Origin: Tribonema minus
Taxonomy: Eukaryota > Sar > Xanthophyceae > Tribonematales > Tribonemataceae
Length of the DNA stretch: 64,000 nt
Direction: 5' to 3'
Assembly: GCA_017506865.1 (NCBI GenBank)
Contig: JAFCMP010000521.1
Location: 434,001-498,000, forward strand
In this document: piece after piece, positions 44,543-55,944 of the stretch
Layout: every line of letters begins with the position of its first letter
Numbering within the stretch: position 1 is the first letter of the stretch
Made by a program: the position numbers and the translations under genes
The notes under the pieces: generated by a model
Told to the model about the DNA's origin: nothing
Database searches by the model: none
The model's input: the letters and a program-made list of their open reading frames with translations, nothing else

Positions 44543-47500
44543 GCACCAACATCACCAGCAGCAGCAGCAGCAGCACGAGCAGCAGGCGCGCGCCGCGCGC
44601 CAGCTGCTGCCCGCGGTGCCGCGCCTCAGCGTCACGCACGTGGCGCTGATGCTCGGCGCGAAGGAGCACCGCTTTCTGCAGATGTACCGCGTCGCGTACG
44701 CGGGCGTCATGTTCGTGCCCGACGCCGACCTCAGCCGCGCTGCAGAGGAGCTCGGCGGCGGCAGCGGCGGCGGCGGCGGCGCGCGCAGGGCGCTGTCCAC
44801 GGCAGCGGCGGCGGCCAGCGGCGAGCGCGCGCGCGCGGCGTGCGCGGCGGCGAGCGAGTGCACGCTGTGGGCGGCGATCGCGTTCGGCGCGGTGCTGCAC
44901 GGCGCGCGCGACGTGGCGGAGGGCGAGCGCTACACGCACCGCGCGCGCGAGGTGCTGGTGGGGTGCGGCGAGGAGCCGGAGGCGCGCGTGCTGCGCGCGT
45001 ACCTGCTAATGGCGTACCTGCACGTCTCGCTGGAGGACTTTGACAGGTGCGCTCTCGTCGGCGGCGCGGCGCGCTGCAGCCGTCTTGGTGAAGTATGTCA
45101 ACGGCTGTAGGGCTGGGGTCGCGTCGCTAGACCAAGGACCGTGCGGCGCACTGCGCCGCCGCCGTCTTGGTGAAGTACGCCAACAGCTGTAGTCGGAGTC
45201 ACCTATCAAGACCGTGGATCATGCAGCAGGTAGTACTGTCGCGCATGCGCGGGCCAGTGGTTACTGACTTCAACTGGTACTGCAGCTCAGCGCACCGCCA
45301 TGCGAAGGCTTGAGCAGGGAGCTTGAAGGCGTGAGCAGGGAGCTTGACGGCCGTGCCGCGTGCGCACAGTGAACGTGAGCTGGCACGTTTGGTGTGTCCA
45401 TCTGCGTTCTCAGCTGGGGATGCACCTCAAGGGACATGCCACCGTGACCTGTAGGCACTTGTGACCGCAACGTCCTTGATTGCGCGAGCTCTGCATCACT
45501 GGGTGCCGTCGCCAGCTGCTTGTCAGCGCAGCGTTGAGAGGAGCCTGTGGCGGGGGGGTGCTGCTGCTGAGACAAACGTGTACTGTAGTCGCGTGCGACG
45601 TCTGCTTGCAGGAGTGGCAACGTGTCGTGTGCAGGTTGCCTGGGCCGTATTAGTGTGTATACGCAACTTGAAGTTGCGATGTGGGGGCCATATCTCTTGT
45701 TGTCACAGCTGGTCCAGACCATGCTGCGTTCAACTCCACCAGTACGCAGTTGAAGTTCATTGCAGCTGGCGCAGGCCATGCTGTCCGTCCCCTCTTTCAC
45801 TTCTTTCATGAAGCCGGTAGCTGAAGTAGGTAAATGTTGACAGGCCATGCCCATCCGTCCCCTCGTGCTCACTTCTATCATGAAGCCGGTAGTTGAAGTA
45901 ATGGTCAACAGGCCATGCTGTTTGTTCCCTCGTGTTTACTTCTATCATGAAGCTGGTAGTTGAAGTGACGCTTAATTGTCCATCGACTTTCTCCCTAGGC
46001 CGGCTCTGGCCGCAATCAATCATGTGTCCAGAGCAGACTGTCGTCCTCCATTTAGCGCGGCTGCTGTTGTGGCTGGCCTACGCATTCAACAGAAAGCGGC
46101 ACCGTCCTCAGCTAGCAGCATGTCTGCAGGATAGAACTTCAATAACTTGAAGTTGTCCATTCAGGCGATTCCTGAGGGACACTTTCGGTAGCCGAACTGT
46201 TGTTCGTCAAGAAAACGGTATGATTGTTTGGCGGTAGCTTGTTATATGGCAACTCTTGCTGTGCTTGGGAGCGGCGTAGGGGCTTGTACAGATCCCCATT
46301 GAGCGATGCAGAGTCAGCAATGGGGCGAGGACGTGCCGGCCCGTTGCCGTGCATGCACACATGCCCTTCCAGCCATACCTACCTGTCTGGTGGCGCCTCG
46401 CTCAGAGCCTCCATGTGCTCAGCAGCAGTGCTCCGTTGCGCCACTCTCAGGGCCGGCGTATCATGACGTCACGTTCACGGCCGCTCCTTACACTGAGGCA
46501 GTTCCCCTACCACCGATCTATAGTTCAACTGCTAGCAGCCGCGATCATACCCTCCAGCGCTGTCTCTCTTCACGATGTGCTACGGTCGCTGCACCACCGG
46601 CTCGGGTGCCGTCGCCGGCCTTCGCCACAGGCGTCGCCGAAATGCGGGCAGGGGATCGGGCTCGTGTGGAGCCTGTCTCGCGCGCCCGTGCGCATGCCGC
46701 CCAGGTGGTCCAGCACGCCGTCGTCACGCGCGCTTCGCAGGGGGGCTGACGTGCCCCCTCCTCCCCCCCCCCCCCTAAACCCCCCTCCCCCAGGTTCTAC
46801 CTCTACCTCGCCAACGCGGAGCGCGTCGCGGAGGGGCTCGTGCGCATGCGCGTCGCGGCGGTCGCGCGCGCGCACCAGAGCCCGACGCTGTGGGCGAGCG
46901 CGGCGCGCATACCGCCGCCGATCTACGAGGTGATGATACATTCTGCTTGCAAGTGATGTTCTGCTCACAAAAACGTGTCCAGCAACTCGCAAGCGCTGCG
47001 TGTACGCCGAGCGCGGCGCGCAAACCGCCGCCGATCGACGAGGTGATGACACCTGCGCTCTGCCTGCAAGAACGTACTCCAGCAGTCATTTGCGACAGCC
47101 AAATCCGCGCTCTGCTTGCAAAAACGTACTCCAGGAGCCCAGCCCTGTACCTACATTGAAGACATCCGACAACGATTCTGCGTTGCGGTATTAGAGAAAC
47201 TCTTGTCTTGTGTGCCATTGGCCAGCTGCTGGTGTTCATTTCAGAATGCGTGATTGCCTTGGCTGCATGATGCTTAAACGTGTCCAACACCTCGCGAGCT
47301 CTGCGTGCACACCCAACGAAGCGGCCGATGTGTGAGTGCGTTTTGCGTCATTGGGCTACTTAGTGCACTGCTTAACCTGCGCCGTTCTCTTCCCCTGCAG
47401 GACTCGTGGGTCATGCTGCAGTGCCTGCGCATCGTGCGCACGGCGATGGACGCGTACCTCGGCGCGGCGCCGTCCGTGGAGTCACTGCAGCGCTTCAGCG

Positions 47501-48816
47501 CGGGCTACATACGGTGAGCGCCACCGCTGCTGCTGCCGCCGCTCTCCCACGTTCGCGCAAGTTACCCACCAATGAGGTCATGTGTACAAGTGCACGGCTG
47601 CCCTCCCGTGCGCACGTACGTGTGCACGTACCCAACGCGTTCATGTGTTCATGTGCGAGTACGCGAGCGCACCTGCCGCCGCGCAGCGACGCTAATGCGC
47701 GCTTGTCGCACCCCGTGAGATCAGCCGCGCGCTGCGCGACGTACATGACTGTCCGCCATCGCTCCCGGTGCGCGTTTGCCGACATGTAAAGTAGGTACTT
47801 GCTTGCCCCCCACCCCTACATGCCATCAGCGCTGACGTAGTAGGTGCTTTGACTTAGTAGGTGCTTGTGTGCTGACCCCCCCACCCCTCCCCCCGCACAC
47901 CGCCCCTGCTCCCCCCCCCCCCCTACCCCTCGCAGCGAAAAGATGAGGGCCGGCGAGGACGTGGCGTCGTGGATGCTGTACAAGGTCTTTGTGGGCTATG
48001 CGCCGTCCATACCGGGGCTGCCGCTGCTGGGGCCGGACGCGGTGGAGGCCGCCATAGAGGCCGGCGGGTGCATCCAGGGCGCGCAGGTGCGTCACGCCTT
48101 GAGGTTTAGTGTACGCACGGTTGAGCGCTGTGTCTGGATGCGGTGGAGACCGCCATCGAGGTCGGCGGGTGCATCCAGGGCGCGCAGGTGCGTCACGCCT
48201 TGAAGTTCAATGTACGCATGTACGCACGGTTGAGCACCATGCCTGGAGCCGCCATCGAGGCCGGCAGGTGTGCTTCAGGACGCGCTGGTGCGTCGCGCCT
48301 TGAAGTTGGATGCGCATGTGACGGAGTGCTGTGCGTGATGTGTGCAATGCGTTGCGATGCGTCGCACGTGTGCCCCGTTGTCGCAGGCCGTCGGCTCTGC
48401 TGGTGCTGCAGACATTGGATTGAAGCGGCGCTCAACGACTAGGCATGCCACTCGTCAACGTCCTCATATACCTTTGCGGTATCTCGTGCGGCTGGCCTGA
48501 GTAGGCTGTCTCTACCTCGCGTGTGCTCTGCGGCGCTCACCTCTCCGGCCCGTTGGGCATTGTGCGCGTGCCGAGCAACTGCGTCTTGCGGCGGCGGAAG
48601 CGCTGGACCCCGTGACGTCGCCAGCACGTCAGCCACAGCTCTGCAAAACTCCCCGAAACGCTGACATCGACGTCACACTCACACGCACGCACACTCTCAC
48701 ACACACTTACACACCGAGAGCGCCACTCAAAACGATGAGTTCTTATGCGGATGCAAACTGCTTCGCGTCGCCCGGCGTGCGCGCGCGCGCGTCCACACAC
48801 ACACGTGCACACACAC

Positions 48817-48855
<39 letters not shown>

Positions 48856-51800
48856 AACAAATACACCCTTACACACAGAGAACTGCCACTGCAAATATGA
48901 TGTGTTTTCACACGGACGCAAGCTGCCGTCGCACCGCTTGCCGTCGCGCGCGTGCGCACCCACTCACCCACATACACACACGCGCAGAGCGCCACACCAA
49001 TACCAACAGCATTGCTGCCGCTGCGTCGCGCGCCGCCGCAGGCGCGGCAGCTCGCACGCTAGAAGATGCTGAACTTCAGGTCATACACTTCCGCGCGCAC
49101 GCACACACGCTTACACCACAGAGGTCGCCGCATACACACCGAGTTCTTACGCAGATGCAACTCGCCGCTGCTTTGCCCGCCGCCGCAGGCGCGGCAGCTA
49201 GCGCGCCAGAAAATTGTCGCCTCCGCGCTCACGCACCTCGCGCAGCCCGACGCGACGGGCATCGAGACCCTCGTGAGCCACGCTACCAGCGGCAAGACGC
49301 GCCTGCTGCCCGTCCTCATCACGCTGGACGAGCGCGGCATGCAGGTGCGTGCGCATCGGTGAGGTTGAAGTTTGCTGTGTGATGAGCGCTGCCATGCGTG
49401 GCAAGGCGCGCCTGCTGCCCATGCTCGTCACGCTTGACGAGCGCGGCCTGCAGGTGCGTGCACGCTGCTGCTTCTCGTCGACACGACGCATCTTGGTGCC
49501 TGTGCGCTACGCTCTGTACGAGTGGCCTGAGGCTCCTGTAAGAATTGCCGCAGTGGTGAACTTGAAGTGTGCTGTGTGATGAGCGTTGCCACGCGCGGCA
49601 AGACGCGCCTGCTGCCCGTGCTCACCACGCTGGACGAGCGCGGCCTGCAGGTGCGCGCGCGTGCCGGTTTTTGTCAATAAAACGCATGGAAACGAATCAA
49701 AAGTCGGTAAAGCTCTGCGTGACCAATGGCCGTAGTTGCCGCTGCTGACCTTAACCCTGAGCAACGCGTCTCGGTACCTGTTCGTACGAGAGTCACGACG
49801 CTCCTGTTAAAAGCGCCGCAGCGGCGGCGGCACGGGGCTGGCTCTCTGCGCGCCTGTCTTTCGCCTTTGGGCGGGCCGTGCGCGCGTCTGCAGCCGTCTC
49901 TGGCCGCGTGCACGGCAGCGCTCGCGCGGGGCGGCGCACGCGAGCCCCTGGCACCATTTCCGGTGCCACCTCGAGCGCGCGGACGTCGCTCTCTGCGGTA
50001 GCACGTGCTTGCGGTGGCTGTCGCTGAGTTTCGGTCCTTGAATGCGGCGGTGCTGTGCGCGCGCGGCACATGTGGGTGACGGGCAGCATTGCTGGCTTTG
50101 ACGCTGGGGTCTGAACCCCTGCAGGCAGGGCACCAAGCCCTAGCGGTGGGGCTGGGGCCAGGGTGCCGGCAGTGCCAACGCGCGCGAAGGGCACAAGCGC
50201 TGCACCGCTGTCCGTCTGCTGCCATCGCGTCCGCGCCCCGCCCACAACAAATCCCCGCTCACAACACATGCGCTTGCCGGTTCTCGCGTGCGCGCCACCG
50301 CGCAGGTGATGCGCATGATCATCGCCGCGGAGACGCCCGCGGCGTGGGCGGCGGCGCGCGAGGCGGGCGCGTCGATTCACCTCATCCAGGAGCGCCTGAT
50401 GGCGTCCCTCGGTCCCGGCATCATGCAGGCGCCGTGCATGAACTCGTGGGTCATGCTGTTCCAGTCGGCGTTCGTGCGCCTCCTCGTTGGCGACGAGGTG
50501 CGCGCGTGGAAGCGCTTAGTTGAAGTTTACTTTGAAGTTGAAGGTGGAGTGTTCAGCGGTCGTGGGTCATGCTGTTCCAGTCGGCGTTTCGTGCGCCTTC
50601 TCGAGGCGACGAGGTGCGCGCGGCGCGCGACAGCGATTGGCTGAAGTTGAAGTTGATGTTTTCAGCGGTGGCTCTGCAAAGTCGAGGGTGCGCTGTGTCT
50701 CAGACGCCGCCCTCATGGCGCCACTCGGTTCGGGCGGCGTGCACAGCACACACTTGGGGGCACGCTGCTCGCTGCCACCACTGGCGCGCCGCCTCTTTGG
50801 CAACGATGCGGGCGGAATGTCGCCGACGCAGCAGTTGAAGTTGAAGTTTCTAGCGGTGTCTCTGTGAAGTCATGGACGCGTTGTGTCTCCGGCGCCGCCT
50901 CGCGGGGCAACTCGGTTCAGGCAGCGTGCACGGCTTGCAGGTGGGGGCACGCTGCTTGCTGCCGCGTTGATGCGCCGCCTTTTCGCGACGAGGCGCACAG
51001 ACCTTAGCCTGCCATGTTAGCAGAACGCGCTGTGTCCGGGGCCATCCGCACTCGGCTCGCCCGCTGCCGTCGCCGCGCTGACAGCACCGAGATGATCGGC
51101 GCTGCGATTTGATCTGGCTCCGGTCGCGCATGCGGCGGTCATCCTGTGGCGGCGGCGGCGGTGCGCGCATGCCCTGCGCATCGCCTCCTCGGCGCCTCGG
51201 ATGGCCGCGTTCACGCCCGCCGTTGCGGCGCCTACCAGCATACGGCTCTGCTGCAGCTACGCGCCCTGGTGTTGCTGGCCCGCGCCACTTGACAAGCGAT
51301 GCGTTCCGCTGCTGCTCACCTAGAGCCTCCCCGCAACTACGCCACGCGTGTTGACACATATGCCCCCCGACGCCCCATGCCCCCCCCCCCCCCCCTCCCT
51401 TCCCCTCTCTCGTGCACGCGCCGCGCGCAGGAGGGCTGTGCAGAGCTGCTGATGCACATGGTGCACATGCTGCGCCGCGCGCCGGGCCTACCGCACTTCC
51501 CCGCATGGCGGCACAGCGTGAGTGCGCTCCCGCATCGTGTCTCTGCCTTGTCTGATTGGTGACGACGCGTGTCCGCAGGCGCGCTCGCCCCGCCGCTGTC
51601 GTGTGAGATGCATTGAGTCGCATTTTTTATAGCATTTGGTGCTCCAGGGTGTTGGGTGCGCGGTGATGCTCAACGCTGCCGTGCTCAGCGCTCAGGCGCA
51701 AGACGTCCTCCCCCCCTTCCTGCGTCGCCGTAGCGTCGGACCCCTGCGACTCCCCCCCCCCCCCCCCCCCCTTCCTCTTGTTGTAACGTAGAGAGTTGCT

Positions 51801-52983
51801 GCTCATCAGCCTGTTGCTCCACATCGACAGAGGCAGACATCAAAGTGACCATCGCAACAGAAGACCGACGCCAGTCATGTGCTAGAAGCGAATGCATTGT
51901 GGTCCTGTGTACTGGCAACTGTCACATTCGTCAAGCGTGCACCTCAGCAATAAGCAAGCCAGTGGTATATGCCTTAACGCCTCTCATCGCACCGCGTCCC
52001 TCATGCGCGCTGCCGCTGCGTTGTCCTTCTCCTTCTGCTGCTGCGCCGGGCGTTGCGCAGTGGCACTGGGTGGCGGCGCTGCTGCTGAGCGCTGGCATGC
52101 TCGCCGAGCACGACGAGGTCGTGCGCGCGTACAACGCGCTGATGCTCAACGGCGGCCGCGACAAGCTGCCCGAGGACGCCGAGGGCAAGGCCGCCATGTG
52201 CCAGTGCAGGTGAGTGCTTCTGCCGCTGCTGCGCTGTAACATGAAGTCTCTGATGTTGAAGCTGCTGCTGGTTTTCTGAGCACTGGTGGCGCTGGACGCC
52301 GCCGCGGGCACATCCGCCACATGCGCCAGTGCAGGTGCGCGCTGCTGCTGCGCTGTGACTTCAAGTTGTGGATGTGTCTGCTAATAATTTGAGCACTGGT
52401 GGTGCTGGATGCCGCCGCGGGCACAGCCGCAGTGTGTGCTGAGCTGCGCTGCTGCTGATGCGCACTAAGGTGAAGTCGAGACAGCTCTGAGCGCTGCTGC
52501 TCGATGTCGCCAAGGGCAAGGCCGTCATGTGCCGCCGGCGCAGCTAGGCGGCGCCGCTGCTGCGCTGTACGTCGAAGTCGCCGTGCGCCTGCGCAGGTCA
52601 ACGTCGTCGTGCGACACACGGCCGGTCAAGCTTGCTGCCTCAGAGGGGCAGTGCCAAGGGCAGCCCGCCGTGCGCCGAAGCAGCCGGCCACCGCTGGGTC
52701 CCCCACTCCTGTCGCAGAGACCGCTGCAAGCACCGCTCAGCGCCTGAAACCCCCTCACCCTCATCACCCCCCCCCCCCTTCTCCCCCCCCCCAGGCACAT
52801 GCGCTGCACCGCGGTGCACAAGGTCGTCGCGGAGCGCGCCGCTGCCGGCGCCGCGCGCGTCTTCCTCGGCGCCACGCTGCTCAGCGCCGAGAACCGCGCG
52901 TACGAGGTGCGCACCGCCGAGCGGCGCGACGCCGCCGCCGCCGTGACGCCGACCTCGCTGTACATCGACCCGGCGCCGCGCGC

Positions 52984-53014
<31 letters not shown>

Positions 53015-53968
53015 GCAGAAGCGGACAGCGAAGACACGGACGCAGACGACGCCGGCATGTCTGACGCTTCCGACTGCGGCAGCGCCTCGATGGGGCGCAG
53101 CTGGGGCGCTGCGGCGGCCGGCTTCGGCGGCAGCGGCGGCGGCGGCGACGCGCAGTACGCGGCGCGCCTGTCGCCCGGCGACGCGGCGTACGCCGGCGCC
53201 TCCGGCGGCTACTCGTCGCTGACGGCGGGCGTCGCCGCGGAGATGGCTGCTTCGTCTGGCGGCGGCGCGGGCAGCTATGGCGCCGCGGGCGCGTACGGCG
53301 GCGGGTACGGCGTCTATGTCACACGTGCAGTGCCGGTGCCGGCGACTGCGGCGTGCGACGCCGAAATGGGCGACGCGCCGTACGCGCCCGCGGCGCGCTA
53401 CCGGCCGCCGTACAGCACGGCGGTGGAGGACGTGGAGATGCTCGCGGCGCCCGGCGGCGGCAGCGGCGGGGGCGCGCGGCGCTACAGCGGCAGCGTGATG
53501 GCGCCGAACGGCGCCCTGCTCGCGCCGCCGCTGCAGCCGGTGCTGCTGCTGCCGGGGTGGAGCGAGCCGTCGCCGCTCGCGCGCGGCAGCAGCGGCGGCG
53601 GCGGCGGCGGCGGCGCCGTGCACCGCGGCAGCGCGTCGTACACCGCCGGCAGCCTCGGCAAGGACGCGTCGTCGCCGTGGGGCGGGTTCAGCGACTCGGT
53701 GCGCAGCGGCGCCGCGACGGACAGCACGGCGAGCATGACGAGCTGGGTGAGCCACAGTAGCGGCACGGGTAGCGCGTTTGCGCTGGGTCAGGACAGCACG
53801 TTCTCCGTTGCGGCCCAGGACAGCGTGAGCCCGTTCACCGCCGCCGGCGGCGGCGGCGGCGGAGGTGGCGGCAGCAGCAGCGGCAGCGCGCAGGACCGCT
53901 CGCAGTGGGCGCCGCCGCCGCCGCCGCACGCGGAAGATCAGAACTGGGTTTCGGCGCGGGGGACCTGA
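43100..53968 (+). CDS. Fungal-type Zn(II)2Cys6 transcription factor, paralogue C
   Basis: Exons: 43100-43236, 43616-43685, 44274-45046, 46794-46929, 47401-47513, 47936-48086, 49189-49344, 50306-50497, 51431-51517, 52061-52209, 52795-53968. Phases agree and give 1045 codons plus stop. An intron splits the zinc cluster between Arg46 and C47: C37, C40, C47, C55, C58, C65 (CX2CX6CX7CX2CX6C). A basic KRGPKPK linker is followed by a long Gln/His tract (44374-44590). Then come LSVTHVALMLGAKEHRF, LWAAIAFGAVLHGA, FYLYLANAERVAEG and SWVMLQCLRIV. Further blocks are EAGGCIQGAQ, LLPVLITLDERGMQ, LLVGDE, PAWRHS and WVAALLLSAGML. The tail is Gly/Ala/Ser-rich and lacks the acidic-hydrophobic motif of A and B. 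Exon lengths 156, 87 and 149 match A. Start context is AGAATG with A at -3, only 41 bp after the transposon end. Choice of the exon 3 acceptor (44273) is uncertain by a few codons. Confidence 0.85.
45774..45967 (+). repeat. Three-copy 65-70-bp tandem repeat
   Basis: Each unit starts with CAGGCCATG, contains ACTTCTWTCATGAAGCYGGT and ends with AGYTGAAGT. It lies in intron 3 of gene C. Copies differ at about 10-15 positions. Confidence 0.9.
47013..47052 (+). repeat. 3' exon echo of gene C exon 4
   Basis: A copy of the last ~35 bp of exon 4 and its donor (GCGCGCAAACCGCCGCCGAT then GACGAGGTGATGA) lies ~110 bp after the true donor at 46929/46930. Only two or three substitutions separate them. Confidence 0.85.
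48087..48330 (+). repeat. Two 3' exon echoes of gene C exon 6
   Basis: After the true donor (GGCGCGCAG|GTGCGTCACGCC at 48086/48087) the exon end and donor recur at 48189 (almost identical, GGCGCGCAGGTGCGTCACGC) and about 48290 (GACGCGCTGGTGCGTCGCGC). All three are followed at the same offset by the TTGAAGTT motif or its variant (TTGAGGTTT, TTGAAGTTC, TTGAAGTTG). Confidence 0.9.
48791..48862. repeat. (CA)n microsatellite
   Basis: An ACACAC run with a few G interruptions lies in intron 6 of gene C. Confidence 0.95.
49018..49670 (+). repeat. 5' and 3' exon echoes around gene C exon 7
   Basis: A 5' echo (CGCCGCAGGCGCGGCAGCTC, ~49030) precedes the exon (49189-49344). Two 3' echoes (49386-49456, 49578-49652) follow. 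They repeat the last ~70 bp and donor: CGCGCCTGCTGCCCATGCTC and CGCGCCTGCTGCCCGTGCTC, each ending GGCCTGCAG|GTGCGY. Both 3' echoes begin just after a TTGAAGT motif plus TGCTGTGTGATGAGCG. They have no acceptor of their own. Confidence 0.9.
50510..51000 (+). repeat. 3' echoes of gene C exon 8
   Basis: The exon end (GTGGGTCATGCTGTTCCAGT ... GGCGACGAG|GTGCGC) recurs at 50561-50612 with small indels. Two more diverged units follow, each led by TTGAAGTTGAAGTT and a TTTCAGCGGTG or TTTCTAGCGGTG block (50643 and 50832). Units lengthen and diverge away from the exon. Confidence 0.8.
52230..52560 (+). repeat. 3' echoes of gene C exon 10
   Basis: Degenerate copies of GAGGGCAAGGCCGCCATGTG and CCAGTGCAG|GTG occur at 52288-52340, 52402-52440 and 52500-52545, separated by GAAGTC or TTCAAGTTG variants. 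Confidence 0.7.
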
Positions 53969-55944
53969 TGGCGGCAGCGGGAGGGGGGCATTTGGTCCCT
54001 GCTTGTCCTGGCCCCTTACTCTGCGCAGAGGCGCTACCCTTAGACAAGCCCTGCAGCGCTTGCTGTGCTCATGAAACGCTATGGGCGCCTGCGTCGAGCG
54101 TCGAGGCGCCTGCGCTGAGCCGTGATGCAACTATGCTGAGCCGTGATGCAAGTATGTTGAGCGCTGTGGCACCCGCGTGCAGCCCGTACGCGCCTACGCC
54201 CCAAGTACACAAGCGACAGGCCTGCGCTGAAGTGCTGGGCCGCACGCGCGCGTGCAGACGCGAATGCCACCGCATTGAGAGCCACCTATGGCACTGCGTC
54301 CCGGGTTGAGCACTCACATACACGCACTGAGCACGCGACGCGTTCCGGCCTGAGAGCGCCGTGCGGGCAGCGGCGCAGCACTCGCGACAACGCGGCAGTG
54401 CCTAGACATGGACTGCGGTGCGCTGCACTGCACTGATTCCCCGCATAGTGGCGGCAATGCTGAAGCATTCCCACGCAGTTCCGCGTAGCGCATTGTTCCT
54501 TCAGCGTAGCCTGTCTGTCTACATAGTAGCCTGGCTGTCTAGTAGAGCACCCAGGCACTAGAGCTATGCGGGGGAAGCTAAGCGGGGGGGGGGGGGGGGG
54601 GGGGGGGGTCCAACCACCTAGCCCCCTGCTATCGTACCTGGTAACTAAAGAAAAACCTGGCGCCCTGGTCTTGTTGTATCGCGAGCAGCCGCGCCCGCCC
54701 AATGCACTAGTGCGCGTACGGCAGCACGTAAAGAGCAGCGGCGGTGCGCATGACGGTTGTGCGCACGGCGGCAGCGGCCGCGCCCTCACAAGGCAGGCGC
54801 CGTCCGGTGCAGTTTGCTCAGATTTTGTGTGGGGGAGGGGGGGGCGCCTCCCTGAGTTTTCCGGTCGGCGCGCAAAGCGCTGCCGATGCCGCGCGGCGCC
54901 GTGCGGCTTTCCCGGTTTGAAATATGATGACATTGCCCCGCTAGCCTGCAGCGCGCTTGACTAAACATACGTGCTGTGTTTAAGCTCACTGCTCTCCGCG
55001 CAATGGCGCTGCCGTATCTTGGTTGTTCTGCTCGTGCTGCGCCGTCGCACAAGCACTCTATGCATGCATGCATTGACATTTGCGCGCCCTGGATTTGCAG
55101 GGTATCCTATGGCAAGTCAACACTTGAAGGTCCACTTGAGATCGGAGGGGTGAGGTCATTGCCGCACGGCAGCTCTGAGGCCTGGACCCACGATTGCAAT
55201 GACGGCATTGCCAGGTTTGATATTTGCTCCTGCGTTACCTACGTCACATGTTGGCTGCTGTGTGGCGCAGCGAACGTTGGTGACTGATGTAATGTGCTGC
55301 GTGGGCAGACAGCCTTCTAGTGCAAAGATCATGCTTCATATGACCAACAAGAGCACACCAATGGCGCAAGTGATACTGGAGCATTTTGTTGGTGACTGTG
55401 TCACATGGCTTGGTCCCGCCGGAGTCCTGGCCGCCCATTCTTCAAAAAAAGTGTTTTTGCCCTGCGCCTAAGTGCATGATGCCACCTGATAGGAAACGTG
55501 TCTGCAGAGAGAAACCTCACGGAGATCTCATTGAAGAAACGTGTGCGCTGCGTGTGCGGGGTCCTAGCTAGCCCCTGATAGGGTACACCGCCAGACACAA
55601 GGTCATTGTCGGGCGTCGGGCATCGCGGTGCTGCACGCCCGCACGGCCGGTAGCCAGTTCAAGCGCCTCTCCGGATCGTTCTCTACCGAGCAAAATTGCG
55701 CAACGACCACGCTTGTTGTCGGCGCTGGTGTGAATGTTTATGTTTGCGTCTGCATGCACTGTACGTGGTCGTTTCATACGTACACGCCAGAATCGTTTCT
55801 TTCAACTCTTCATCGTCATGAATTCATTCATACAGTCAGAGTACAGTAGGTATGCTGTACCTTGCTTTCGTTGTTGATCGCAAAGCAGCTCTAATGGGCT
55901 TACGAGGAGCCGTGAGCTGAGGGCATTGTGCCCTGCAAGCTGCC
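53969..55944. other. Intergenic between gene C and PTEN-like gene
   Basis: No supported gene. It holds a 21-bp tandem repeat (GCTGAGCCGTGATGCAASTAT twice, near 54114-54155) and an unbroken G-run at 54584-54608. A 215-codon minus-strand frame (54286-54933) is low-complexity and unsupported. Confidence 0.5.
54584..54608 (+). repeat. Poly(G) tract
   Basis: About 25 consecutive G residues. Long C-runs are common upstream of acceptors in this window, but this G-run lies in intergenic sequence. Length in the assembly may be unreliable. Confidence 0.9.

Noticed and set aside
49386-49655. Echoes as mutually exclusive alternative exons of gene C
   Set aside because: The 3' echoes have donors but no acceptors, and the 5' echoes the reverse, so they cannot be complete alternative exons. 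At most they are alternative donor or acceptor sites.
52640-54130. 496-codon minus-strand frame opposite the last exon of gene C
   Set aside because: Shadow of the Ala/Gly-rich coding tail; composition is Arg/Ala repeats only, and the plus strand has the conserved VHKVVAERAAAGAARVF block.
54286-54933. 215-codon minus-strand ORF
   Set aside because: Crosses a poly(G/C) tract, has no domain, no splice support and no homologue among neighbours.
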